Shown here: positions 1 to 5,933 of the stretch, one piece after another
Layout: the number at the start of each line of letters is the position of its first letter
Position numbering within the stretch: position 1 is the stretch's first letter
Assembly (NCBI RefSeq): GCF_903643065.1
Contig: NZ_CAHJWX010000142.1
Location: 1 to 5,933 of the forward strand
Source of the DNA: Sphingomonas bacterium
GTDB taxonomy: Bacteria > Pseudomonadota > Alphaproteobacteria > Sphingomonadales > Sphingomonadaceae
DNA: 5,933 bases
Reading direction: 5' to 3'
Notes under the pieces: model-generated
The model's input: only the letters and a program-made list of their open reading frames with translations
Databases searched by the model: none
What the model was told of the DNA's origin: nothing
Translations under genes and position numbers: made by a program

Positions 1-1383
1 CCCCAGCCACTCCAGCCGGTGCGGCAGCAGCGTGAACAGCGAGCCCGCGCCGATCGCCGCCAGCGCGGCCCAGCCCAGCGGCCAGCGCCACGGGTTGACC
101 GGGGCGTCCAGCGCCCTCGCCAGCACGCGCGCCTTGATGATCGAGGTCAGCGCCAGCGTCGCCATCAGCGCCACGGCGACGCCCGCCGCCTGCCAGTGCG
201 GCGGCCAGCCGAACGCGCGCGCGCCGAGCACCAGCGCGAAGCTGAGCGCGATCTGGACGGCGAGCATCGCCACCGAGATGCCCAGGTTGGTCAGCCGCGC
301 GACATAGACCAGCGCCGATTCGCACACCGCGCCGGTCGAGGCGAGCACCTCGGCGGTGAGCAGGAAGCCGAGCGCGGCGGTGCCGGCGACGAAGCGCGGG
401 CCGATCACCCCCATCACCGCCTTGCCCGGAATGGAGCCCATCAGCGCGATGCCGCCCTGCGCCGCCATGATCCAGAACGCGACTTGGCGGACCTGGTCGG
501 CGATCGCGCGGCGGTCGCCCCGGGCGAGGCTGTTGGTGATGACGGGCCCCAGGATGGGGTCGAAGCTGGTCTTGAGCTTCTGCGGGATCGAGCTGACCTG
601 CTGCGCCATATAGTAGAGGCCGACCACCTCCGGCGCGAACAACAGGCCCAGGATGAAGCGGTCGACATTGCGGCTCCCCCATTCGAGCGCGTCCGCGCCC
701 GCGAGCGGGGCGTTGCGGCGCGCGAGGTGCCACAGCGCGAGCGGGCGCGGCGACCAGCCGCTCGGGATGCCGTACGAGCGCAGGAACGGGATCAGGCTGG
801 CGGTCAGCGCCGCCACCATCGAGGCGACATAGGACAGGACCAGCCCGTCGCGGATGGTGACGAACGAGAACAGATACGCCGCCGCCGAGATCGTCCACGG
901 CTCGACGATGGCGCGCGCGGTGACGGTCGCGCGCACGTTCAGTCGATACGCCAGCGCGGCGAGGCTGACGTCCGACAGCGCGGGGCCGAGCACGACGAGG
1001 CCGAGGTAGCGATCGAGCCCGTGCACGGGCGAGTTCGGGTACATGACCTGCGGGAAGCACCAGAGCAGCGCGCTCAGCCCCAGCGAGGCGATCGCCGCGA
1101 CCGCCATCGCGTCCCAGGCCACCCAGGCCTGCGGCCGCTCCGCCTCGCGCAGCGCCTGGGCGAGCCCGCGCTTGAGCCCCAGCGTCGCGAGCAGCGCGGC
1201 CAGCTCCACCACCACGACCGCGAGCGCGAAGCGGCCGAGCAAATCGGGGCCATAGCGCCGCCCGGCGATGAACAGGAACGGCAGCCGCGCGGCCAGCCGC
1301 AGCACGAACCCCGCGATATTGGTGCGGCCCCCCCTGGCGAGCGTGTCGATGTCGGGGCGGGGGGTCGTCAACTGATCCGTCAT
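1..1383 (-). CDS. Polysaccharide/lipopolysaccharide flippase (Wzx/MATE-like), 3' end beyond window
   Basis: An open frame of 461 codons runs from ATG at 1383 to base 1 without a stop, so the C-terminus lies outside the window. The product is a multi-pass inner-membrane protein. Hydrophobic segments are visible near residues 22-40, 52-72, 91-110, 127-146, 181-200, 242-260, 300-318, 333-352, 367-388, 398-416 and 435-455. The start MTDQLTTPRPDIDTLARGG leading straight into the first helix, and the mid-protein stretch R238-N-V-D-R-F-I-L-G-L (residues 238-247) followed by VGLYYMAQQ, are typical of oligosaccharide flippases of the MOP superfamily. These move lipid-linked sugar units across the inner membrane for O-antigen, capsule or exopolysaccharide assembly. 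The start is forced: a TGA lies five codons upstream in frame. There is no Shine-Dalgarno, and the ATG overlaps the upstream nuclease stop (ATGA), suggesting coupled translation. Which polysaccharide is exported cannot be told from the window. Confidence 0.8.
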   Translation of the reverse strand, partial: MTDQLTTPRPDIDTLARGGRTNIAGFVLRLAARLPFLFIAGRRYGPDLLGRFALAVVVVELAALLATLGLKRGLAQALREAERPQAWVAWDAMAVAAIASLGLSALLWCFPQVMYPNSPVHGLDRYLGLVVLGPALSDVSLAALAYRLNVRATVTARAIVEPWTISAAAYLFSFVTIRDGLVLSYVASMVAALTASLIPFLRSYGIPSGWSPRPLALWHLARRNAPLAGADALEWGSRNVDRFILGLLFAPEVVGLYYMAQQVSSIPQKLKTSFDPILGPVITNSLARGDRRAIADQVRQVAFWIMAAQGGIALMGSIPGKAVMGVIGPRFVAGTAALGFLLTAEVLASTGAVCESALVYVARLTNLGISVAMLAVQIALSFALVLGARAFGWPPHWQAAGVAVALMATLALTSIIKARVLARALDAPVNPWRWPLGWAALAAIGAGSLFTLLPHRLEWLG

Positions 1384-1414
1384 GCTGAACTTGTTTCAGC
1401 ATCCACGCGCGACG
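1379..1414. repeat. REP-like palindromic repeat, left arm
   Basis: This is the exact reverse complement of 1751-1786 over 36 bases; the match ends at 1378/1787 and at 1415/1750. It contains a hairpin of its own: ATGCTGAA (1382-1389), loop CTTGT, TTCAGCAT (1395-1402), followed by an arm tail ending in CACGCGCGACG. It encodes the last ten residues of the nuclease (SRVDAETSSA) and its TGA, and it supplies the ATG of the flippase. I recall the same core, and peptides read through it such as HAELVSAS and MLKQVQHD, as common in alphaproteobacterial genomes; this is memory, not a search. Confidence 0.85.
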
Positions 1415-1730
1415 CCGAACCGGGGTTGAGCGGCGCGAAGCCATAGTCGACCGCCAGATCGCGCCAGCACGGGTTGGTGGCCTCGATCAGATTGATCTTC
1501 CACGCCCGATGCCAGCGCTTCAGCTGCTTTTCTCGCAGGATGGCATGTTCCATGTCGCCGAAGAACTCGACCAGCACCAGCCGGGTCACGCCGTACCGGT
1601 TGGTGAAGCCGCGGACCTGCTTCTCGCGATGCTGCCACCAGCGACCCAGCGGGTCGGATGTCACGCCGATATAGAGCGTGCCACGCCGCTGGCCGGCCAG
1701 GATGTACACGGCGGGCGTGCGCTGTCTCAT
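1380..1730 (-). CDS. Single-domain GIY-YIG endonuclease (YhbQ/UPF0213-like)
   Basis: A 116-residue protein made of one GIY-YIG nuclease domain, a fold that cuts DNA using a metal ion. The signature elements are present: VYIL at 8-11 (Y9), LYIGVT at 19-24 (Y20), an arginine in GRWWQHR (R30), and the catalytic glutamate in REKQLKRW (E67), followed by WKINLIEATNP and WRDL, the usual end of the small stand-alone family. Catalytic residues therefore look intact. Residues beyond about 97 are not part of the fold; the last ten come from the repeat at 1379-1414. The gene starts 60 bases after the polA stop and its TGA overlaps the flippase ATG, so it may be co-transcribed with both. A weak GGGA about 15 bases upstream is the only ribosome-site candidate. 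Members are often annotated as UvrC-like, but no other UvrC domain is present. Biological role is unknown. Confidence 0.88.
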   Translation of the reverse strand: MRQRTPAVYILAGQRRGTLYIGVTSDPLGRWWQHREKQVRGFTNRYGVTRLVLVEFFGDMEHAILREKQLKRWHRAWKINLIEATNPCWRDLAVDYGFAPLNPGSASRVDAETSSA

Positions 1731-1750
1731 TCGTGCAATCCCGTTCGAGC

Positions 1751-1786
1751 CGTCGCGCGTGGATGCTGAAACAAGTTCAGCATGAC
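1751..1786. repeat. REP-like palindromic repeat, right arm, just past polA
   Basis: Inverted copy of 1379-1414, identical over 36 bases. Its inner hairpin is ATGCTGAA (1763-1770), loop ACAAG, TTCAGCAT (1776-1783). It begins 5 bases beyond the polA stop codon on the transcribed strand, so in polA mRNA the hairpin would form directly after the coding region and could protect the 3' end or attenuate transcription into the nuclease gene. There is no run of T after the stem, so it is not a textbook intrinsic terminator. The long arms could also pair with each other across the nuclease gene in RNA or single-stranded DNA. Confidence 0.85.
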
Positions 1787-1790
1787 AAGG

Positions 1791-4559
1791 TCAGTGCGCG
1801 CTGCCCCAGCTTGCGCCCACGCCGATCTCGACGCCCAGCGGCACCGACAGCGGCACCGCCGGTTCGGCGGCGGTCGCCATCACGCCTTCGATCACCGGGC
1901 GGGCGGCGTCGACCAGCTCGTCGGGCACCTCGAACACGAGCTCGTCATGGACCTGGAGCAGCATCCTGACGCGATCGAGCCCCGCTGCCGCGAGCGCCGG
2001 TTCCATGCGGACCATCGCGCGCTTGATGATGTCGGCGCTGCTGCCCTGGATCGGCGCGTTGATCGCGGCGCGCTCGGCGCCCTGGCGCTCGTTCATGACC
2101 TTGGACTTGATCCGGGGGAACCAGGTCTTGCGGCCGAAGAGCGTCTGCGTGAAGCCGCGCTCGCGGACCTGGGTCAGCGTGTCGGCCATGTAGCGGTTGA
2201 TGCCGGGGAAGCGTTCGAAGTAACGGTCGATCATCGCCTGCGCCTCGTCGGGCGTCACCTCCAGCCGGCCCGCCAGCCCCCAGCGGCTGATGCCGTACAG
2301 GATGGCGAAGTTGATCGTCTTGGCGCGCGACCGGGTGTCGCGGTTGACCTCGCCGAACAGCTCGGTGGCGGTAAGCGCGTGGATGTCCTCCCCATCGGCA
2401 TAGGCCTGTTTGAGCGCGGGGACGTCCGCCATGTGCGCCGCCAGCCGCAGCTCGATCTGCGAATAGTCGGCCGCCAGGATGACGTGGCCGGGTTCGGCGA
2501 TGAAGGCGTCGCGGATCTGCCGGCCGACCTCGGTGCGGATCGGGATGTTCTGGAGGTTGGGCTCGGTGGACGACAGCCGCCCGGTCTGCGCGCCGGTCAG
2601 GCTGTAGCTGGTGTGGACGCGGCCGGTCGCCGGGTTGATCTCTCCCTGGAGCGCGTCGGTATAGGTGTTCTTGAGCTTGGTCAGCTGGCGCCATTCCAGC
2701 ACCTTGCGCACCACCTCGCTGCCCGGCGCCTTCTCGCGCGCGAGCCGTTCCAGCTCGGTGACGTCGGTCGAATAGACCCCCGACTTGCCCTTGCGCCCGC
2801 CCTTGAGCCCCAGCCGCTCGAACAGCACGTCGCCCAGCTGCTTGGGGCTGCCGATCGTGAACGGGCCGCCGGCGAGCTGGTGCACCTCGCCCTCCAGCGC
2901 GGCGATCTGGCCGCTGAACTCGGCCGACAGCGCGTGGAGCCGTGCGGCGTCGACCTTGATCCCGCGCCGCTCCATCGCGGCGACAACGGGCACCAGCGCG
3001 CGATCGACCATCTCGTACACCCGCGTCGCCCCCTCCGCCGGCAGGCGCGCGCGGAACCGCTTCCACAGCCGCAACGTGACGTCCGCGTCCTCGGCGGCGT
3101 AGCGGGTGGCGGTGGGCAGGTCGATCTCGGCGAAGCCGCGCTGCGTCTTGCCGGTTCCGACCACGTCCTTGTACGCGATGCATGAATGCTGGAGGTGCGT
3201 CGCCGCCAGCTCGTCCATGCCATGGCCGTGCAGCCCGGCATCGAGGTCGAACGACAGCACGATCGTGTCGTCGTGCGGGGCGACGGCGATGCCGCGCTCG
3301 CCCAGCACGATCATGTCGAACTTGATGTTGTGCCCGATCTTGAGGACGGACGCGTCCTCGAACAAAGCCTTGAGCCGGTCCAGGCACGGTTCGCACTCGA
3401 TCTGGTCGGGGTTGTCGGCGAGCAGATCGGTGCCGCCATGCCGGAGCGGCACATAGCAGGCGCGGTTGGGAGCGAGCGCGAGGCTGACGCCGACCAGCTC
3501 GGCGCGCGTCGCGTCGGTGCCGCTCGTCTCCGTGTCGATCGCGACGAACCCCTGCGCGCGCGCGTCGGCGATCCAGCGGTCGAGCGCGTCGAGCGTCAGC
3601 ACCGTCTCGTACGCGTCGTGGTCGCACGGCGGGTCCGGCGCGAACGGCGCGCTCGGCACCGCGACCGGCGCGTCGGCGACCTGCGCCAGCTTGGTGAGCA
3701 GCGTGCGGAAGCCGTGATGCTCCAGGAAGGCGCGCAACGGCGCCTCCGGGATGCCCTGGAGCACCAGCTCGTCGAGCGGGTGCTCCAGCGGCGCGTCGCA
3801 TTTCAGCCTGACCAGCTCGCGGCTCATCCGCGCGGCGTCGGCATGGTCGCGCAGATTGTCGCGCAGCTTGCCCTTCTTGAACGTGTCGAGCGCGGCGGCG
3901 GCGAGCACGCCCTCCACGTCGCCATGCTCGTTGATCAGCTGCGCCGCCGTTTTCGGCCCCACGCCCGGCACGCCCGGCACGTTGTCGACGCTGTCCCCCA
4001 TCAGCGCCAGTACCTGGCCGAGCTTGTCGGGGCCGACGCCGAACTTCTCCTGGACATAGTCCGCGCCCAGCCGGCGGTTGTTCATCGTGTCGTACAGGTC
4101 GAGCCCGGGCTCGATCAGCTGCATCAGGTCCTTGTCGCTGCTGACGATCGTCACCTGCCAGCCCTGCGCCAGCGCCGCCTTGGCATAGGACGCGATCAGG
4201 TCGTCCGCCTCCAGCCCCTCCTCCTCGATACACGGCAGCGAAAAGGCGCGCGTCGCGTCGCGGATCATCGGGAATTGCGGGACGAGATCGGCGGGCGGGG
4301 GCGGCCGGTGCGCCTTGTAGTCGGCGTACATCTCGTTGCGGAAGGTCTGGGACGAGGCGTCGAGGATCACCGCCATGTGCGTCGGGCCGCCCCCTTCTTC
4401 CTTGGCGCCGGCGTGGACCTCGTCCGCCAGCTTCCAGAGCATGGTCGTGTAGCCATAGACGGCGCCGACCGGCTCGCCATGCTTGTTGGTGAGCGGCGGC
4501 AGGCGATGGTAGGCGCGGAAGATATAGCCCGAGCCGTCGACGAGGTAGAGATGGGGCAT
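1791..4559 (-). CDS. polA: DNA polymerase I
   Basis: A complete 922-residue PolA (E. coli: 928), cytoplasmic, which fills gaps and removes RNA primers in replication and excision repair. Three domains appear in order. The 5'-3' flap nuclease spans about 1-295, with D8 in LVDGSGY, D67, the acidic group EADD (117-120), SDKD (141-144), and the helix-hairpin-helix region GDSVDNVPGVPGVGPKTA (188-205). The 3'-5' proofreading exonuclease spans about 320-505, with DTET (D342, E344), NIKFD (D415) and YAAED (Y487, D491), so proofreading looks active. The polymerase domain spans about 515-922, with motif A DYSQIELR (D698), motif B R743...K747...F751...Y755, and motif C VHDE (H871, D872, E873). Phe at 751 (F762 in E. 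coli) predicts normal discrimination against dideoxynucleotides. The start MPHLYLVDGSGYIFRAYH matches the family start; no clear ribosome site precedes it. Confidence 0.98.
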   Translation of the reverse strand: MPHLYLVDGSGYIFRAYHRLPPLTNKHGEPVGAVYGYTTMLWKLADEVHAGAKEEGGGPTHMAVILDASSQTFRNEMYADYKAHRPPPPADLVPQFPMIRDATRAFSLPCIEEEGLEADDLIASYAKAALAQGWQVTIVSSDKDLMQLIEPGLDLYDTMNNRRLGADYVQEKFGVGPDKLGQVLALMGDSVDNVPGVPGVGPKTAAQLINEHGDVEGVLAAAALDTFKKGKLRDNLRDHADAARMSRELVRLKCDAPLEHPLDELVLQGIPEAPLRAFLEHHGFRTLLTKLAQVADAPVAVPSAPFAPDPPCDHDAYETVLTLDALDRWIADARAQGFVAIDTETSGTDATRAELVGVSLALAPNRACYVPLRHGGTDLLADNPDQIECEPCLDRLKALFEDASVLKIGHNIKFDMIVLGERGIAVAPHDDTIVLSFDLDAGLHGHGMDELAATHLQHSCIAYKDVVGTGKTQRGFAEIDLPTATRYAAEDADVTLRLWKRFRARLPAEGATRVYEMVDRALVPVVAAMERRGIKVDAARLHALSAEFSGQIAALEGEVHQLAGGPFTIGSPKQLGDVLFERLGLKGGRKGKSGVYSTDVTELERLAREKAPGSEVVRKVLEWRQLTKLKNTYTDALQGEINPATGRVHTSYSLTGAQTGRLSSTEPNLQNIPIRTEVGRQIRDAFIAEPGHVILAADYSQIELRLAAHMADVPALKQAYADGEDIHALTATELFGEVNRDTRSRAKTINFAILYGISRWGLAGRLEVTPDEAQAMIDRYFERFPGINRYMADTLTQVRERGFTQTLFGRKTWFPRIKSKVMNERQGAERAAINAPIQGSSADIIKRAMVRMEPALAAAGLDRVRMLLQVHDELVFEVPDELVDAARPVIEGVMATAAEPAVPLSVPLGVEIGVGASWGSAH

Positions 4560-4566
4560 GGCGAGG

Positions 4567-4595
4567 GTATTAGCGGATCAAGCAGGCGGTTTACA
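4567..4595 (-). promoter_or_regulatory. Possible polA promoter
   Basis: On the minus strand TAATAC (4572-4567) resembles a -10 box and TGTAAA (4595-4590) sits 17 bases upstream as a poor -35 (three of six consensus matches). If used, transcription would begin only a few bases before the ATG at 4559, giving a very short leader or none, which would agree with the absence of a Shine-Dalgarno. The weak -35 overlaps the first half-site of the 4587-4654 array, so whatever binds there could also affect polA. This is tentative. Confidence 0.25.
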
Positions 4596-4654
4596 GCCGG
4601 TTGAACCCGGTTTACCCGTTTTGACCTGATTTCAGGTAAAAACGGGTAAACTCG
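4587..4654. promoter_or_regulatory. Phased half-site array, likely operator of the divergent ATPase gene
   Basis: Six related half-sites resembling CGGTTTACC fill most of the 97-base gap between polA and the ATPase gene. Four read forward, starting at 4587 (CGGTTTACA), 4598 (CGGTTGAAC), 4608 (CGGTTTACC) and 4617 (CGTTTTGACC), with steps of 11, 10 and 9 bases. Two read in reverse, CGTTTTTACC (4644-4635) and CGAGTTTACC (4654-4645), 10 bases apart. Spacing near one helical turn would place the sites on one face of the DNA, as for a cooperative regulator. The array ends 2 bases before the ATPase start codon and must overlap its promoter. Autoregulation by the ATPase's own winged-helix region is a reasonable guess; no other regulator gene is visible. 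Confidence 0.55.
4610..4651. repeat. 42-bp near-perfect palindrome
   Basis: Arms GTTTACCCGTTTT (4610-4622) and AAAACGGGTAAAC (4639-4651) are exact reverse complements. Inside them ACCTG (4624-4628) and CAGGT (4633-4637) pair around an ATTT centre. The only mismatch is G4623 against A4638. It is the core of the half-site array and ends 5 bases before the ATPase ATG, leaving no room for a normal ribosome site; the only purine-rich stretch, CGGG at 4643-4646, lies inside the arm. Folded in RNA, the stem would bury that stretch, so control of translation is also possible. Confidence 0.9.
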
Positions 4655-4656
4655 TC

Positions 4657-5835
4657 ATGGATGCCGTTCGGAACCCCTTTGCACCAGGAGCGGGCAACCC
4701 GCCGCCTGAACTGGCAGGACGGCAGGTGCTGCTCGACCAAGCCGACGTGGCGCTGCAACGCGTGAAACAGGGCCGGGCTTCACAAAGCCTGATTCTGGTC
4801 GGGTTGCGAGGTGTCGGAAAGACGGTGCTGCTGAACCGCATCAAGGTCATGGCGGAGGGCTACGGCTATCGGACCGCGTTTGTGGAGGCACATGAGGGCA
4901 AGTCGTTAGCCGAGCTGCTGCTACCGTCGATCCGCAACCTGCTCTTTTCCTTCAGCATGATGGACGCGGCGAAGGAAAAGGCGCGACGTGCTTTGCGTGT
5001 GCTGCGCGGTTTCCTGAGCGCGATCAAGCTGAACCTCGGCCAACTGGACCTGGAGATCGGCCTGGATGCCGAACGCGGCGTCGCGGACAGCGGCGACCTC
5101 GAAAGCGACCTGCCGAACCTGTTGCAGGTCGTCGCGGAGGCGGCGCGCGCGGCCAGCAGCAGCGTCGCCCTGCTCATCGACGAACTGCAATATTTTGATG
5201 AACGCGAGTTCAGCGCACTGATCATGTCGATGCACAAGATCAACCAGGCCGGCCTGCCATTCGTGATGTTCGGCGCCGGCCTGCCGCAAGTGATGGCGCT
5301 CGCGGGCGAGTCGAAATCCTATGCCGAGCGGCTGTTCCGCTATCCACCGATCGGTCCGCTCGATCCCGAAGACGCCGCCGCGGCGCTACGATCGCCGATC
5401 GAGAGCGAAGACGCGGCGATCACCGAACCGGCGCTGGCCCGCATCCTGGAGCTCACCGGGGCCTATCCCTATTTCCTCCAGCAATGGGGCCATGATTGCT
5501 GGAACACCGCCGCCGATCCGTTAATCGAACTCGATGACGTCGACCGGGCCAGCCTGGTCGCGATCCGTACGCTCGATGAAGGCTTCTTCAAGGTACGGTT
5601 CGATCGCTGCACGCCATCGGAGCGCCGGTACATGCGCGCGCTGGCCGAACTGGGGCCCGGCGCGCACCGATCCGGCGATATCGCCCAGATGCTTGGCTTG
5701 AAGACGACCAGCGTCGGACCGACGCGGGGCAAGCTGATCAAGAAAGGCATGATCTACGCGCCAGCCCATGCCGAGACCGAGTTCACCGTCCCCTTGTTCG
5801 ACGAATATATGCGACGCGCGATGCCCGACCTCTGA
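4657..5835 (+). CDS. P-loop ATPase with C-terminal winged-helix-like region
   Basis: A complete 392-residue soluble protein with no signal peptide or membrane segment. The N-terminus NPFAPGAG...PPELAGR (6-22) is the lead-in typical of a bacterial ATP-binding family related to the archaeal ATPase/STAND and Orc1/Cdc6-like groups. Walker A is GLRGVGKT (49-56), Walker B VALLIDE (170-176, D175 and E176), and GAG at 206-208 occupies a sensor-1-like place. R225 and R228 in AERLFRYP are arginine-finger candidates, and GAYPYFLQQWG (268-278) marks the lid. Residues about 318-385 (SERRYMRALAELG...SGDIAQMLG...GKLIKKGMIY) look like a winged helix that could bind DNA. All ATPase residues seem intact. The ATG at 4657 gives the conserved start. 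It stands alone: no partner gene follows, and the next gene faces it. Its base composition is a little less GC-rich than polA, hinting at an accessory gene. Function is unknown. Confidence 0.85.
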   Translation: MDAVRNPFAPGAGNPPPELAGRQVLLDQADVALQRVKQGRASQSLILVGLRGVGKTVLLNRIKVMAEGYGYRTAFVEAHEGKSLAELLLPSIRNLLFSFSMMDAAKEKARRALRVLRGFLSAIKLNLGQLDLEIGLDAERGVADSGDLESDLPNLLQVVAEAARAASSSVALLIDELQYFDEREFSALIMSMHKINQAGLPFVMFGAGLPQVMALAGESKSYAERLFRYPPIGPLDPEDAAAALRSPIESEDAAITEPALARILELTGAYPYFLQQWGHDCWNTAADPLIELDDVDRASLVAIRTLDEGFFKVRFDRCTPSERRYMRALAELGPGAHRSGDIAQMLGLKTTSVGPTRGKLIKKGMIYAPAHAETEFTVPLFDEYMRRAMPDL

Positions 5836-5865
5836 TGGGCGCGCGCCTTAACCCTTGAGCGCCCA
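5836..5865. terminator. Weak hairpin between convergent gene ends
   Basis: TGGGCGC (5836-5842) and GCGCCCA (5859-5865) form a 7-bp GC-rich stem around a 16-base loop directly after the ATPase stop. The second arm lies inside the end of the facing gene. The loop is long and there is no T-run on either strand, so it is at most a weak bidirectional terminator. Confidence 0.2.
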
Positions 5866-5933
5866 GCGCAGCACCTCCGCCGCGACGCCGGCGCCGGCGC
5901 GCACGGCGGGGCGGGCGAGCGCGGGGGTGGACA
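5848..5933 (-). CDS. C-terminal end of an unidentified gene, rest beyond window
   Basis: On the minus strand the last 28 complete codons of a frame enter from the window edge and end at TAA (5850-5848); the visible end is EVLRWALKG. Every codon but the final GGT has G or C in the third position, the same bias as polA and the flippase, and the stop is TAA placed 12 bases from the convergent ATPase stop. This supports a real gene end rather than chance. The tail is too short and too alanine-rich to name a family. It is arranged tail to tail with the ATPase gene. Confidence 0.5.
   Translation of the reverse strand, partial: STPALARPAVRAGAGVAAEVLRWALKG

Larger units (their letters stand above)
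1379..1786. mobile_element. Candidate nuclease-bearing unit bounded by 36-bp inverted repeats
   Basis: A perfect 36-bp inverted repeat (1379-1414 and 1751-1786) encloses a single GIY-YIG nuclease gene, giving a 408-bp unit with almost no spare DNA: 20 bases separate one arm from the start codon, and the other arm contains the stop. It fits neatly between the polA stop (5 bases away) and the body of the flippase gene. The layout recalls REP-palindrome units paired with a REP-associated transposase (RAYT), but with a GIY-YIG enzyme in place of the transposase. I see no target-site duplication beside the arms and no transposase, so mobility is inferred from architecture only. The alternative is a resident nuclease gene that happened to gain two copies of a common genomic palindrome. 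Confidence 0.45.

Noticed and set aside
19..1446. Long plus-strand open frame across the flippase region
   Set aside because: It is very rich in Arg, Gln and Asp and has no hydrophobic core, while the minus strand gives a convincing multi-pass membrane protein through the same DNA. Its end reads through the repeat arm.
1380..1730. Nuclease gene as a fragment of uvrC
   Set aside because: The sequence fits the small stand-alone GIY-YIG family from start to end (REKQLKRW, WKINLIE, WRDL), so nothing appears truncated and no other UvrC domain remnant is nearby.
1379..1786. Classical insertion sequence
   Set aside because: No transposase gene and no target-site duplication are visible, and the arms carry internal hairpins unlike ordinary IS ends.
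1782..4604. Two long plus-strand open frames lying end to end antisense to polA
   Set aside because: Their peptides are rich in Arg, Asp, Gly and His with no recognisable motif, as expected from reading the complement of a high-GC gene. polA on the other strand has every family motif.
4610..4651. Palindrome as an intrinsic terminator
   Set aside because: It lies between two divergent gene starts, where no transcript needs to end, and has no T-run on either side of the stem.
4560..4656. Replication origin with iterons next to an Orc1/Cdc6-like initiator and polA
   Set aside because: The repeats are tempting, but there is no AT-rich unwinding region or DnaA box, the region is under 100 bases, and the ATPase is not clearly an initiator. 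An operator explains it more simply.
4866..5289. Minus-strand open frames inside the ATPase gene
   Set aside because: They oppose an intact ATPase with Walker motifs, have no ribosome site and resemble no family.

Overview
The window looks like chromosomal DNA of a high-GC alphaproteobacterium, most likely a sphingomonad (Sphingomonas or a relative). The reasons are strong G/C preference at third codon positions, the protein sequences themselves, and a short palindromic repeat type that I recall as common in that group. The genus is inferred from reading, not from a search.

Layout. Bases 1-1793 and up to 4559 are read on the minus strand in the order polA (4559-1791), a small GIY-YIG nuclease gene (1730-1380), and a polysaccharide/lipopolysaccharide flippase (1383 to beyond base 1). 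polA is complete and intact in all three domains. The nuclease gene sits inside a 408-bp unit bounded by a perfect 36-bp inverted repeat (1379-1414 and 1751-1786). Each arm carries its own 8-bp-stem hairpin. One arm begins 5 bases after the polA stop codon. The other encodes the last ten residues and stop of the nuclease and the ATG of the flippase, so those two genes overlap as ATGA.

Bases 4560-4656 are a divergent intergenic region. It holds a near-perfect 42-bp palindrome (4610-4651) inside a longer, helically phased series of CGGTTTACC-like half-sites (4587-4654). Downstream on the plus strand is a complete lone P-loop ATPase with a C-terminal winged-helix-like region (4657-5835). It ends facing the 3' end of a minus-strand gene of which only 28 codons and the stop are visible (5848-5933).

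How the parts fit. PolA is a housekeeping repair and replication enzyme, and the flippase belongs to envelope polysaccharide export; neither depends functionally on the other. The two accessory points are the repeat-bounded nuclease, which looks like a small mobile or repeat-maintenance unit inserted between two resident genes, and the ATPase with its palindromic control region, which looks like a self-regulated stand-alone gene. These two are the places most likely to hold undescribed biology.
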